The notes beneath the pieces were generated by a model. The model saw only the letters and a list, made by a program, of their open reading frames with translations, did no database searches and had not been told where the DNA came from. The position numbers were made by a program, and so were the translations under genes. Shown in pieces: positions 35,592 through 44,559 of a DNA stretch of 64,000 bases. Source of the stretch: DSPP01 sp964607165 (lineage in GTDB: Bacteria; Zixibacteria; MSB-5A5; DSPP01); NCBI GenBank assembly GCA_964607165.1, contig CAZSIT010000003.1, positions 124,001 through 188,000 on the forward strand, given 5' to 3'. Positions within the stretch are counted from its first letter, which is position 1; every line of letters starts with the position of its first letter.

Positions 35592-35778
35592 CCCGAGAAG
35601 AACTGCTAATATATTAATGCGAAGTAACTTTAGCCTGGTCGTATGACGCCTCCCGGTATCATTTTCTTTCCCTTGGAGGATAAGTTAAGCGAGGTTGAGC
35701 GTTTTGTCAAGCTAATATCGGACAAAAATCCAAAATTGTCGTATTTAAGCAGCCTTAAAAAAGCGGGGTTTTTAGATG

Positions 35779-35807
35779 TTGACTTTGTGAAAAAAATATC
35801 TTATTAT
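35779..35807 (+). promoter_or_regulatory. Sigma70-like promoter of the mpg gene
   Basis: TTGACT (35779-35784), 17 nt, TATTAT (35802-35807). Expected start about 35814, giving a 12-nt leader before ATG 35826. The 60-codon open frame at 35643-35825 covers this promoter and is judged not to be a gene. Confidence 0.55.
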
Positions 35808-35825
35808 CGCCTTCCACGGGATTAG

Positions 35826-36467
35826 ATGGCGGAGATACTTACATTAACCGAGACCAGTCGTCCCCGTCCGGAGGGGCAGTGGAAGGCGAAGTTATCCAAG
35901 GCCTTCTACGAAAAGCCCACTCTGACGGTGGCCAAGGAACTATTGGGTAAATACTTGGTGGTTCGTCACCCCAACCGCATCCTTTCCGGTCGAATTGTTG
36001 AAGTAGAAGCTTATGTTGGCGAAGATGACCCCGCCTGTCATGCCAACGCTGGCTTGACCGACCGCAACCACATTATGTACGGCCTCGGAGGTTTCGCGTA
36101 CATCTACTTCATTTACGGGATGTATCACTGTCTTAATTTTGTCACCGAGCAGGAAGGGTTTCCGGCGGCGGTTTTGATTCGCGGTGTTGAGCCGAAAGAG
36201 GGTTTGGAGGAAATGAAAAGGCGGCGAGATACCAGTTCGGTTTCCGGCTTGACCAACGGCCCCGGCAAAATCTGCCAGGCGTTTGGCATCGATAAAAATT
36301 TTTATGGATTAGATTTGACCGGCACGCGGATTTGGGTGGAAGACCGTGGAGAAAAACGGCCCCCCTTAGCCCAATCCGCCCGCATTGGCGTAACCGCCGG
36401 AAAAGATAAACTCTGGCGTTTTTATGTCCCCAAAAGCCCCGGCGTCTCCAAAGACAAAAAAAGATAA
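35826..36467 (+). CDS. mpg: 3-methyladenine DNA glycosylase, Mpg/AAG family
   Basis: 213 residues. Motifs of the AAG fold: TVAKELLGKYLVVRHP (about 38-53), GRIVEVEAYVGEDDPACHA (about 57-75, with the catalytic Glu), FAYIYFIYGMYHCLNFV (about 93-109, the intercalating-Tyr loop) and AAVLIRGVEP. It excises alkylated purines and hypoxanthine from DNA. It overlaps the following dehydrogenase gene by 44 nt. The window carries a second, unrelated alkyladenine glycosylase (Tag) at 56908. Confidence 0.9.
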   Translation: MAEILTLTETSRPRPEGQWKAKLSKAFYEKPTLTVAKELLGKYLVVRHPNRILSGRIVEVEAYVGEDDPACHANAGLTDRNHIMYGLGGFAYIYFIYGMYHCLNFVTEQEGFPAAVLIRGVEPKEGLEEMKRRRDTSSVSGLTNGPGKICQAFGIDKNFYGLDLTGTRIWVEDRGEKRPPLAQSARIGVTAGKDKLWRFYVPKSPGVSKDKKR

Positions 36468-37431
36468 ACAGGCCGCTCAAAGCCCGATAGTAAGTCAGCC
36501 GGTAAGCCGGTCGACGCATCACTTGGAAGGGGCTTTGAAAAGCGACGATTTGCACATCAGCTCGTTTCAGAATATGATGAAACAGTTCGACGAAGCGGCT
36601 CGCCGGCTGAACATTAATCCGGAAAACTTGGAGATAATCAAACAGCCGCGCCGTTCGGTAATCGTCGAGCTTCCGGTTCAGATGGATAACGGGAGCTTTA
36701 AAATGTTCACCGGTTACCGCGTTCAGCATTCGATTATGCGCGGACCAGGAAAAGGAGGAATACGCTTCCATCCCCAGGTTACCCTCGATGAAGTGCAGGC
36801 TTTGGCCGCCTGGATGACCTGGAAATGCGCCGTAGTCGGCATCCCGTTCGGTGGTGCCAAAGGTGGTGTAGTTTGCGATCCGGAGAAAATGTCGAGGGGG
36901 GAACTGGAACGGATGACCCGGCGCTATACGGCGGATTTAATGGATGAGCTGGGGCCGGAAAAGGATGTTCCTGCGCCGGATGTGAACACCGATTCGCAAA
37001 CCATGGCCTGGATAATGGACACCTTTAGTATGCATGCGCGGCACACCGTCACTTCGGTGGTCACCGGCAAGCCTATCGAGTTAGGCGGTTCGCTCGGGCG
37101 CCGGGAAGCAACCGGCCGAGGCGTGCTTTTTTGCGTGCGGGATGCGGCTAAACATTTGAAGTTGGATTTGAAAGGAGCGCGCATTGCCATTCAAGGTTTT
37201 GGAAATGTCGGCTCGGTTTCCGCCGATTTGCTGGCCAAAGATGGCGCCAAAATCGTCGCCGTGACGGATGCGCACGGAGGAATTCAAAACCCGGCGGGGT
37301 TCGACATACCAAAGCTTTTAGATTTTGTGCACAAGTCTGCCAATAAATCGGTGGCCGGTTTTCCCGGGGCTAAACCGATTTCAAATGAAGACCTTTTAAC
37401 AATGGAGTGCGATGTTTTGATTCCAGCCGCT
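36424..37431 (+). CDS. Glu/Leu/Phe/Val dehydrogenase (glutamate dehydrogenase), 3'-truncated by gap
   Basis: 336 residues before the N run; about 100 residues are missing. PGKGGIRFHPQVTLDEVQAL (about 105-124, substrate Lys region), VGIPFGGAKGGVV (about 138-150, catalytic Lys), DVPAPDVNTD (about 181-190) and the Rossmann entry IQGFGNVGS (about 256-264) identify the family; the wording is closest to glutamate dehydrogenases. The basic, Ala/Lys/Pro-rich first 40 residues are unusual, and the ATG lies inside mpg; a later start is possible. Oxidatively deaminates glutamate with NAD(P), linked in metabolism to glnA 3 kb upstream. Confidence 0.85.
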
Positions 37432-37531
37432 NNNNNNNNNNNNNNNNNNNNNNNNNNNNNNNNNNNNNNNNNNNNNNNNNNNNNNNNNNNNNNNNNNNNN
37501 NNNNNNNNNNNNNNNNNNNNNNNNNNNNNNN
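37432..37531. other. Assembly gap, 100 N
   Basis: Run of 100 N of arbitrary size. It removes the end of the dehydrogenase and the start of the M50 protease; an open frame that reads across it is artificial. Confidence 0.99.
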
Positions 37532-37879
37532 ATAATTGCCACTCTCTCGGTGATTGTGATTCGCATTCTAAGCTACTTCGAGCTGGGCAGTTTTCACGAG
37601 CCGGCCGGTCAGCTTCTGATTTATTTTGTTTACATCAATCTTTCGCTGGCGTTTTTTAATTTGATACCGGTCCCGCCGTTGGACGGTTCGAAAATTTTGT
37701 ATGGATTTCTGCCCCGCAATCAGGAACATATTTACTACAATCTGGAGCGGATGGGGCCAATTTTGCTTTTGGCTTTAATTATGCTCAATGCCTTGACCCC
37801 TCTTAAAATCATCAGTTTTTGGGTTGGGCCAATGGTCAATTTTGCCGTTCAGTTTTTAAGTGCCATTTTCCTTCGCTAA
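37532..37879 (+). CDS. Site-2 protease-like M50 peptidase, 5'-truncated by gap
   Basis: About 115 residues remain. Hydrophobic helices and the motif FNLIPVPPLDGSKILYG (about 39-55), where the N-x-x-P-x-P-x-LDG arrangement supplies the third zinc ligand Asp of M50 intramembrane proteases. The HExxH helix lies in the missing part. The short ending without PDZ resembles the YwhC/small S2P group. Inner membrane. Confidence 0.82.
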   Translation: MIATLSVIVIRILSYFELGSFHEPAGQLLIYFVYINLSLAFFNLIPVPPLDGSKILYGFLPRNQEHIYYNLERMGPILLLALIMLNALTPLKIISFWVGPMVNFAVQFLSAIFLR

Positions 37880-38642
37880 GCGGTTGGGCGCAGCAGGGCT
37901 TTTGTTTTTGGCTTGCGCCATCGGAGCGCTTAATCGACAATCTTTTTTAGAAAAATTTTATTTTCAGCAAAAAACTTGGCAATCGCAAGTAGAGGATATG
38001 CGCAGCGCGGGGTATTTAGTTCATTTTTCAGCCCGAGCTCCAAAGCAGAAAATGAAGGGGGTTTTGGAGATTTATTATCTGCGGCCAGATACGATGGTGC
38101 TCTTTTCGCCCGGTTTTTTGGGAAAAGGTTCGTTACGGGGACGATGGGTTTTAGGGAGAAGCTTTTTAGTTTATTTTCCAAGGGAGAATAACTATTTCGA
38201 GGGAAGTTGGGAGGATTTTTTGTTGGCTCGAAAAGAAGAAACAATTGGATTGGATAGTTTGATTTTCGGAATACTTTCCCACCAGGCATTGTTGGTCGGT
38301 TTTGACACTGAAGCAAACCGGCCGATTCCTGAAAAATTCGGCTGGGTAGTTAAGGAAAGCTTGGGAAGATGGAAAAGAGAGCATATATTTAACCGCTGGG
38401 GAAGGCCTTCAATGGTACGATGGGATACAAAATCCTTGATGGTAGAAGTGACGCTGGATAAAAGCTCGAAAGACTTATCGCCGGAGCAGGTAGCACTGCT
38501 GTATAAATCTGAAGATGCACAGATAAAATTTGAAGTTGAGGAAGCCCTCTTAAATGTGGAAATCCCCCGCGCAAAGAAAAATTTTGTTGTGCCAAGAGGC
38601 GCCGTTCGGCTGGAGAAAATAGGGGCCGATGAAACGAATTGA
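37860..38642 (+). CDS. Secreted protein, possibly LolA/DUF4292-like
   Basis: 260 residues; GTG 37860 overlaps the protease gene by 20 nt. Hydrophobic N-terminus (about 9-26) with a Cys in FLACAIG that is a poor lipobox. The rest is beta-rich: VHFSARAPKQKMKGVLEIYYLRPD (split by turns) and FSPGFLGKGSLRG at 80-95 resemble the outer-membrane-lipoprotein carrier and sorting fold (LolA/LolB/DUF4292). First gene of the LPS-type operon: it overlaps the glycosyltransferase gene by 14 nt. A lipid or lipoprotein-handling role is inferred. Confidence 0.5.
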   Translation: MPFSFAKRLGAAGLLFLACAIGALNRQSFLEKFYFQQKTWQSQVEDMRSAGYLVHFSARAPKQKMKGVLEIYYLRPDTMVLFSPGFLGKGSLRGRWVLGRSFLVYFPRENNYFEGSWEDFLLARKEETIGLDSLIFGILSHQALLVGFDTEANRPIPEKFGWVVKESLGRWKREHIFNRWGRPSMVRWDTKSLMVEVTLDKSSKDLSPEQVALLYKSEDAQIKFEVEEALLNVEIPRAKKNFVVPRGAVRLEKIGADETN

Positions 38643-39726
38643 AGGAGCTTTAAAAAAAGTTGGGCTGGCTATTTTTCGTTTATTTTTTCGAGCGGTGAAG
38701 CTGGCCGCAGTACCTTTTGCTTTTACGCAGCCGCAGAGGATTTTGGTCGTACGTGCGGATGCACGCCTGGGAAATTTGGTTTTCGCCCTTCCCTTTCTTC
38801 ACACGTTGAGGAAAATGTTTCCAAAGGTAAAAATCAGTTTGCTGACCTCTGCAAAATTTTCGGAACTTTTGCAAGGCGAAACGTTTATAGATGAGGTATT
38901 GACCTTCAATAAGAGAAAAGCCTGGCATCCATTTTACCTTTTTGGGTTGGTTTCTTCCCTTAGAAAAAAAAGATTCGACTGGTGTTTTGATTTAGGAAGC
39001 CCGCAATCTCCATCGTTTACCAACAGCTTTTTATGCGCTGTCGCAGAGGCTCCTGTGCGGATCGCTTATCGCAACAAATACTCTGAAGTTTTCGATAATT
39101 TGACCTTTGAGCCGGCTAAAGATACGGCACTTTACGAGATACTTTTGGGGCTTTTGAATGAAATTTCAAAGGTACAAGCGGCCGCTTCGGGACCGTTTCT
39201 CAACTTAGACTCACGCGAAAGAGAGGTGGCGATAAATTTCTTTTCCGGCGTTCACAAACCGCGGGTAGGGTTGTTTGTTGGAGGCAGGGGAGAAAAGAAA
39301 TGGGAGCTGGGGCGATGGCTTGAAGTTGCCGAAAAACTTTTGATTAATGGCTGTTATGTTTGTCTGTTCTATGGACCGGATGAAGTGGATGAAGTCGAAA
39401 AAGGAAAATTACCGGGCGACATACGATTGGTTCCTCCCCGGCCGTTAAGGCAATTTTGCGCCATAGTTTCAGGGATGGATTTGTTTGTTTCTGTCGATAC
39501 CGGGCCTTTGCACCTGGCTTCGGCATTAGAAGTACCGGTGGTTGGGTTTTATTTTAGCTCGGAGCCGCAGCGATTCGCTCCTATCGGAAAAAGAAAAATC
39601 ATTATTCAAAGAGAGAAAGATAAATTGGAAGCCGATTTCGTGGCTACTACGGCAATAGGATTTATGAGAGAAACATCGAAGACCAATCCGACAGTTGCAG
39701 AGCCGTCGAAGGAAAAAGTGGGATGA
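38629..39726 (+). CDS. Glycosyltransferase family 9 (heptosyltransferase-like)
   Basis: 365 residues. ILVVRADARLGNLVFALPFL (about 38-57) replaces the usual R...iGD.v...P motif, and SVDTGPLHLASALEVPVVGFY near 289-309 is the conserved GT9 C-terminal site (D-tGp-H-A-a). Known members add heptose or related sugars to LPS core from ADP-heptose at the inner membrane. Part of a chain of overlapping genes (14 nt and 4 nt overlaps). Acceptor unknown. Confidence 0.85.
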   Translation: MKRIEGALKKVGLAIFRLFFRAVKLAAVPFAFTQPQRILVVRADARLGNLVFALPFLHTLRKMFPKVKISLLTSAKFSELLQGETFIDEVLTFNKRKAWHPFYLFGLVSSLRKKRFDWCFDLGSPQSPSFTNSFLCAVAEAPVRIAYRNKYSEVFDNLTFEPAKDTALYEILLGLLNEISKVQAAASGPFLNLDSREREVAINFFSGVHKPRVGLFVGGRGEKKWELGRWLEVAEKLLINGCYVCLFYGPDEVDEVEKGKLPGDIRLVPPRPLRQFCAIVSGMDLFVSVDTGPLHLASALEVPVVGFYFSSEPQRFAPIGKRKIIIQREKDKLEADFVATTAIGFMRETSKTNPTVAEPSKEKVG

Positions 39727-41594
39727 AATTATACCTTCGGCTGTTCCCCCATTTGCGGCCGTTTCTACGCCATCTTTTCTTTTCCGGAGTTTTCTCGGTT
39801 TGTTTTGCCCTTTCTTCGGCTGCTTTGGTATGGATGTTAGGGCCTTTGGTGGGAACGCTGTTTGTGAAAGCTCCGCTAAATTCAGCTGCGGTCGCCGCTC
39901 CCGAAAGCTCGGGTGGTTTACAGAACGGGATACATGAAGTAAAAAATTGGAATTTGCAGCTCAAACATAGCCTGGAAAAGACAGTTTTGTCCGGGAATAA
40001 AGTCCAGGCATTGGGAAAAATCTGCCTTTTCATTATTTTGCTGGCAATTTTAAAAAATATTTTCTACTATCTGCAGGGATATTTTTTGGCTTTTGTTCAG
40101 CAGGGGGTCGTGCGAAATTTGCGCAACGAGCTTTTCGCCCATTATCAGTCCCTTTCGCTTTCCTTTTTTTTCCGCTCTAAAACCGGCCATTTAATTTCCC
40201 GCGTTACCAATGACGTGTCGGTGCTGTCCGATACGTTGGATGTCGGGTTCTCGCGTTTGGTTAAAGAACCCCTTTTGGTAGTTTTCTTTTTGGTTTTCCT
40301 TTTTACCATCTCCGTTAAGCTCTCCTTCTTGGGGTTGATATTAATGCCTCTTTCGGTTCTTTTGGTTAAAAAGATGGGACAGTATTTGAAACGTTACGCC
40401 CAGCGCACTCAAGAGCGGATGGCGGAGATGAGCTCCGCGTTGCAGGAAACGGTCGGCGGAGCACGGGTGGTCAAAGCGTTTGGAACCGAGAAGTTTGAGA
40501 CCGGCCGGTTTATAGATTTATCCCAGCAGTATTTTAGGGCGATGTTGAAGCTTTCGCGGGTGCGTTTTCTTTCTCATCCGTTAAGCGAGACTTTGGGTGT
40601 AGCGGTAATCGCGCTGGTTTTGTGGGTGGGGGGGCAGGAGGTTTTGTCCGGCCGCGGATTAGCTCCGGAAGATTTCGCCCTCTATTTGTTCTCACTTTTT
40701 TCTCTCATTGCCCCAGTGAAAAGCCTGGGAATCGTTCAAGGAAAGCTGAAAGAGGGAGAGGCCGCTTTAAGCCGGATTTTTGAAGTTTTGGATACGGCGC
40801 CCATAGTTAAGGAGGCCCCTCATCCGATTTCCAAAAAAACGGTGGAAGAGAAAATTGAGTTTCAAAATGTGCGCTTCAGCTATTTACCGGAGAAGGAAGT
40901 GCTGCACGCCATTTCCCTAAAAATTCCCGCTAAAAAACTGGTGGCCTTGGTCGGTCCTTCCGGCGCGGGGAAATCGACTCTGCTTGATTTGCTCGCTCGT
41001 TTTCACGACCCTACAGATGGAAAAATCCTACTGGATGACCTTGACCTCAAAAAGATTCGCTTGGCGGATTTGCGGTCGCTTTTTGGCATCGTCCCGCAGG
41101 AAACGATTTTGTTCAACGAAACCGTGCGATACAATATTGCCTATGGTTTGGAAGATGTCCCTCTCGTTGCCGTGCAGGAAGCGGCCCGGCTGGCGAATGC
41201 GGCAGAATTCATCGAAAAACTTTCAAATGGTTACGATACGTTGGTAGGTGACCGGGGTTCTCGTCTTTCTGGCGGAGAACGTCAACGAATAGCTTTGGCA
41301 CGGGTGATTTTGCGTAACCCGCAGATTTTGATTTTGGATGAAGCAACCAGCTCTCTTGATTCCGAATCCGAGCGGCAGGTGCAGGAAGCGCTTTCCAATT
41401 TGATGGAAGGCCGCACGACCCTGGTGATTGCCCATCGGCTTTCCACCGTGCAACGGGCGAATTTGATTTTGGTTATGGAGGATGGCCGGATTTCGGAATC
41501 GGGGCGCCACGAAGAGCTTCTGGCAAAACAAGGTGTTTATTATCGTTTGCAGGAAGCCCGGTATTTTGGCCAAGCGGTGGGGCTCACGGTATGA
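39723..41594 (+). CDS. MsbA-like lipid ABC exporter (permease-ATPase fusion)
   Basis: 623 residues. Six-helix exporter domain (about 15-330) with a long periplasmic loop after helix 1 and the TNDVSVLSD coupling region (about 160), then ATPase: Walker A GPSGAGKST (about 413-421), Q-loop VPQETILFNE, signature LSGGERQRIALAR (about 515-527), Walker B ILILDEATSSLD and H-loop AHRLST. Among glycosyltransferase genes it most likely flips lipid A-core or a lipid-linked glycan across the inner membrane. Homodimer expected. Confidence 0.88.
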   Translation: MKLYLRLFPHLRPFLRHLFFSGVFSVCFALSSAALVWMLGPLVGTLFVKAPLNSAAVAAPESSGGLQNGIHEVKNWNLQLKHSLEKTVLSGNKVQALGKICLFIILLAILKNIFYYLQGYFLAFVQQGVVRNLRNELFAHYQSLSLSFFFRSKTGHLISRVTNDVSVLSDTLDVGFSRLVKEPLLVVFFLVFLFTISVKLSFLGLILMPLSVLLVKKMGQYLKRYAQRTQERMAEMSSALQETVGGARVVKAFGTEKFETGRFIDLSQQYFRAMLKLSRVRFLSHPLSETLGVAVIALVLWVGGQEVLSGRGLAPEDFALYLFSLFSLIAPVKSLGIVQGKLKEGEAALSRIFEVLDTAPIVKEAPHPISKKTVEEKIEFQNVRFSYLPEKEVLHAISLKIPAKKLVALVGPSGAGKSTLLDLLARFHDPTDGKILLDDLDLKKIRLADLRSLFGIVPQETILFNETVRYNIAYGLEDVPLVAVQEAARLANAAEFIEKLSNGYDTLVGDRGSRLSGGERQRIALARVILRNPQILILDEATSSLDSESERQVQEALSNLMEGRTTLVIAHRLSTVQRANLILVMEDGRISESGRHEELLAKQGVYYRLQEARYFGQAVGLTV

Positions 41595-42742
41595 ATGGAA
41601 TGTTGACCGTCGCTGGGAGTGAAAGGATAGCGGTAGCGGACCAACAGAAGCAAAAATTTTGTTTTATCAACTCCATCAAGTTCTGGGGAGGGGGAGAACG
41701 ATTCATTTTCGATTTGGCCTCCGGCCTGCAAGCCAAAAACTTTGAAGTGGTGATATATGGGCGGCCGGAGAAAGATTTGTTGCGCCGGACAGCGGCCGCT
41801 GGGCTCAAGAGCGTTCCACTTTATATGAACTTCGACTACGACCCCTGGCCGCTTTTGAAATTCACCCCTTTTTCCGGGAAGGATATTTTTGTCGCCGTAG
41901 CCCCCCGTGATTTGAAACTGCTGCGGCTGTTGGCTTTTTTCCGGCCGCAAGCAAAATTTTTCTGGTACCTTGGAGTTTGCTATCCGGTCGACAACTGGGA
42001 ATACCGCTGGCTTTTGAAAAACGAAGGCATTCGGTTGATCGCCGTGTCTGATTTCCTCAAATCCGAAATTCTATCCCGAGTTCCGCAGGTGGCAAACCGA
42101 ATTTCGGTTTTGCCGGCCGGTGTTGATATACCAACCGTTGATTCGGCGGCGGCCCGTCAGAAACTGGGGGAAAAGTATCGTCTGTCTCCCCAGATCCTCT
42201 TTTTGGGGATTTTCTCCCGGCTCGTCGGCTGGAAGGGGCACTCGCTGCTTTTTCGAGCGCTTCAGCTCGTCAAAAAAGCAGGGATAGATTTTCATCTTTG
42301 GGTGGTAGGGGGTGGAGAAAAAAAAGAGCGGCTGGAAAAAGAAGCGCAGGAGTTGGGGCTTGCCGGCGAGGTTACTTTCACCGGGCACCAAACGGATGTG
42401 GTTTCCTGGATGGCGGGGGTAGATGTTGTGCTTTTGCCATCGGAAAACGAGCCGTTCGGATATGTGGTATTAGAAGGGATGGCTTTGGGCAAAACCGTTC
42501 TGGCCTCCGCTTCGGGGGGTCCTTTGGAGATTCTGGTGGATGGGCAGGATGGCCTTTTGCTCCCTCCTAAAGATGCGGAAGCGTGGGCCAAAGCCTTAAT
42601 CGGGCTGGCCCGAAACCCGGAGAAAAGAAGGGAATTGGGAGGACCAGCCCGGCGTTCGGTGCAGGAAAAATTTTCGCTGGAGCGAATGATTTCAAAATTT
42701 CTGGAAATCGTGGATGCGGATTCTGCAATCGATTGCTCTTGA
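41591..42742 (+). CDS. Glycosyltransferase family 4
   Basis: 383 residues, ATGA overlap with the ABC gene. N-terminal donor-independent domain begins INSIKFWGGGERFIFDLASGL (about 24-44, GG-E acceptor loop); the C-terminal nucleotide-sugar domain contains GIFSRLVGWKGHSLLFRAL (about 211-229) and PSENEPFGYVVLEGMALGK (about 280-298), the E-x7-E motif. Cytoplasmic face of the inner membrane; sugar unknown. Confidence 0.87.
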   Translation: MNGMLTVAGSERIAVADQQKQKFCFINSIKFWGGGERFIFDLASGLQAKNFEVVIYGRPEKDLLRRTAAAGLKSVPLYMNFDYDPWPLLKFTPFSGKDIFVAVAPRDLKLLRLLAFFRPQAKFFWYLGVCYPVDNWEYRWLLKNEGIRLIAVSDFLKSEILSRVPQVANRISVLPAGVDIPTVDSAAARQKLGEKYRLSPQILFLGIFSRLVGWKGHSLLFRALQLVKKAGIDFHLWVVGGGEKKERLEKEAQELGLAGEVTFTGHQTDVVSWMAGVDVVLLPSENEPFGYVVLEGMALGKTVLASASGGPLEILVDGQDGLLLPPKDAEAWAKALIGLARNPEKRRELGGPARRSVQEKFSLERMISKFLEIVDADSAIDCS

Positions 42743-43808
42743 AGGTCGCAGCGCCGGCAGCGAGTGGGCGATTGCTTACAGCCGAGCATTAAGAGCTATG
42801 GGGCATCGGATCTTTTTTTTGACTATTCCCTTCAGTCAAACATTTGAAAAAGCGCAAAGAGCCGGACTGGAAATGATTGAAGGGATTGACCTTTCCGAGA
42901 AAAATTTGACTTTCTTAAAAGGCTTGCCCCGGCTGAAAGATGTCCTTTCTTCTGTGCAACCGGATACGGTGATAACGCATTGGGGGCCGGATCACCTGTG
43001 TTGGGGATGGACCTTGCGAAAAGAGAAGATTCCTCTAGTCCGGGTGCGTTCGCATTCATCGCTATCACCGAAGCGACACTTCCTGTCTCGATGGCTGCAG
43101 AAGAAAACGGCTTTGTATATTGCTGGAAACCGGCAGCAACTTCACCAATACGTTGATAGACTGAAGTTGCCGGAGGAAAAAGTTCTGCAATTACCATTCG
43201 GTTTGGATTTGTCGGATTATCAACTGAACGGAACCGCTTTCAGGGTCCCATCCAACCGAGCGGTTCGCCTTCTGCAACTGGGGCGGTTTTCCCCCGTCAA
43301 GGGTCATCGATTTTTACTCCAATCGCTTGGAAAATTGAAGTCGCAGTTGGCTCCTTTTCGATTAACCATTGCCGGTTTTGAAGCCGAGTTTAAAGCCGCC
43401 GATTTACAGGCCTGGCGGGAAGAATCAGGGCTGTGGGATCAGGCAGAGATTTTCTCCAACTTACCAGATGTGCGTAACCTTATGGCTGCTTGTGATATCG
43501 GTATTATCGCTTCCACGGGCTCGGAAGCAGTGGCGCGTGTGGCTTTGGAATTTATGGCGATGGGAAAGCCTTTGATAGTTTGTCGAGTCGGGATTTTGCC
43601 GGAATTGGTGGATGAGTCAACCGGATGGCTTTTTGAAGCGGGTGATTTCCAAAGCTTTTCGGTAGCGACAAAGAATGCTTTAATTTCGCGGGAGCAATAT
43701 CCGGAAATGGGAAGAAAAACCCGGAAGAAAGTTGAAAATGAGTATGACCTGAATAAGCTCGCTGTGCAGCTGGAGGCGGCTTTGGAAAAACTGGTGACCA
43801 ATGCCTAA
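42714..43808 (+). CDS. Glycosyltransferase family 4
   Basis: 364 residues; ATG lies 29 nt before the previous stop. MRILQSIALEGRSAGSEWAI starts the acceptor domain; LQLGRFSPVKGHRFLLQSL (about 183-201) and STGSEAVARVALEFMAMGKP (about 264-283; E-x7-E as E-AVARVAL-E) mark the donor domain. Sequence style resembles LPS core GT4 enzymes. Overlaps the next gene by 8 nt. Confidence 0.84.
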   Translation: MRILQSIALEGRSAGSEWAIAYSRALRAMGHRIFFLTIPFSQTFEKAQRAGLEMIEGIDLSEKNLTFLKGLPRLKDVLSSVQPDTVITHWGPDHLCWGWTLRKEKIPLVRVRSHSSLSPKRHFLSRWLQKKTALYIAGNRQQLHQYVDRLKLPEEKVLQLPFGLDLSDYQLNGTAFRVPSNRAVRLLQLGRFSPVKGHRFLLQSLGKLKSQLAPFRLTIAGFEAEFKAADLQAWREESGLWDQAEIFSNLPDVRNLMAACDIGIIASTGSEAVARVALEFMAMGKPLIVCRVGILPELVDESTGWLFEAGDFQSFSVATKNALISREQYPEMGRKTRKKVENEYDLNKLAVQLEAALEKLVTNA

Positions 43809-44553
43809 AATTTCAGCCGTAATTTTGACCAAAGACGAAGCCGAAAATTTGCCGCGTTGTTTACAAAGCATTCGCTGGGTGGATGAAATTTTGGTTTTGG
43901 ACTCGGAAAGTGCGGATGAGACAGTTTTGATTGCCAAAAAATTTGGGGCGAAAGTTTTTCAGCTCCCCTGGGAGGGGTTTGGAAAACAGAAACAGAAAGG
44001 GTTGGAACTGGCTTCGGGAGAATGGGTTTTTTCTGTTGATGCAGATGAAGTGGTAACACCGGAGCTGGAAGCGGAAGTTCGGACGATGCTTTCGACTGAA
44101 AATGGAACGGCAGGCTACTATCTTAAACGCAAGCCCTACTTTCTAAATCGATTCGTCCGGCACGGCGGCTGGTATCCGGATTGGGTTTTGCGGCTTTTTA
44201 AAAAGGAAAAAGGGCGCTTTACAGCGGCGGCAGTTCACGAAACAGTAGTTTTAGATGGCCCGGCAGGCAGGCTCAAATCCGATTTGCTCCATTATACCGA
44301 CCCGCAATTTTCACACTACCTGGCAAAATTGAACCGCTATACCGACCTTTCGGCTCGCGAGCTTTTTGCAAAGGGTAAGAAAGGCTCGCTTTTCAAAATC
44401 ATAGCCAATCCGGCCGCCAAGTTTTTTTCGCAGTATATATTCAAGGCCGGATTTCTGGATGGCCGGGCCGGATTCATTTTAGCGGCGGCTTCCGCTTTTC
44501 ATGTTTTTTCCAAGTATGTTAAATTATGGGAACTTTCCAGTAAAGGCAGATAG
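43801..44553 (+). CDS. Glycosyltransferase family 2, WaaE/KdtX-like
   Basis: 250 residues. KISAVILTKDEAENLPRCLQ and WVDEILVLDSESADETV at the start, then VFSVDADEVVTPEL (about 76-89, DXD) and RHGGWYPDWVLRLFKKEKG (about 119-137). This is the pattern of WaaE/KdtX-type LPS core beta-glucosyltransferases. A hydrophobic C-terminal stretch may hold it to the membrane. Ends 6 nt before the next gene. Confidence 0.88.
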   Translation: MPKISAVILTKDEAENLPRCLQSIRWVDEILVLDSESADETVLIAKKFGAKVFQLPWEGFGKQKQKGLELASGEWVFSVDADEVVTPELEAEVRTMLSTENGTAGYYLKRKPYFLNRFVRHGGWYPDWVLRLFKKEKGRFTAAAVHETVVLDGPAGRLKSDLLHYTDPQFSHYLAKLNRYTDLSARELFAKGKKGSLFKIIANPAAKFFSQYIFKAGFLDGRAGFILAAASAFHVFSKYVKLWELSSKGR

Positions 44554-44559
44554 GCGGCC

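Noticed and set aside
35643..35825. 60-codon open frame before mpg
   Set aside because: It covers a well-formed promoter (TTGACT, 17 nt, TATTAT), has the reverse-strand ribosome site and start region of the dockerin gene at its 5' end, and shows no protein family features.
36424..37659. Single open frame through the N gap joining the dehydrogenase to downstream sequence
   Set aside because: The N run has an arbitrary length. The residues after the gap in that frame are not dehydrogenase-like, while another frame encodes an M50 protease ending.
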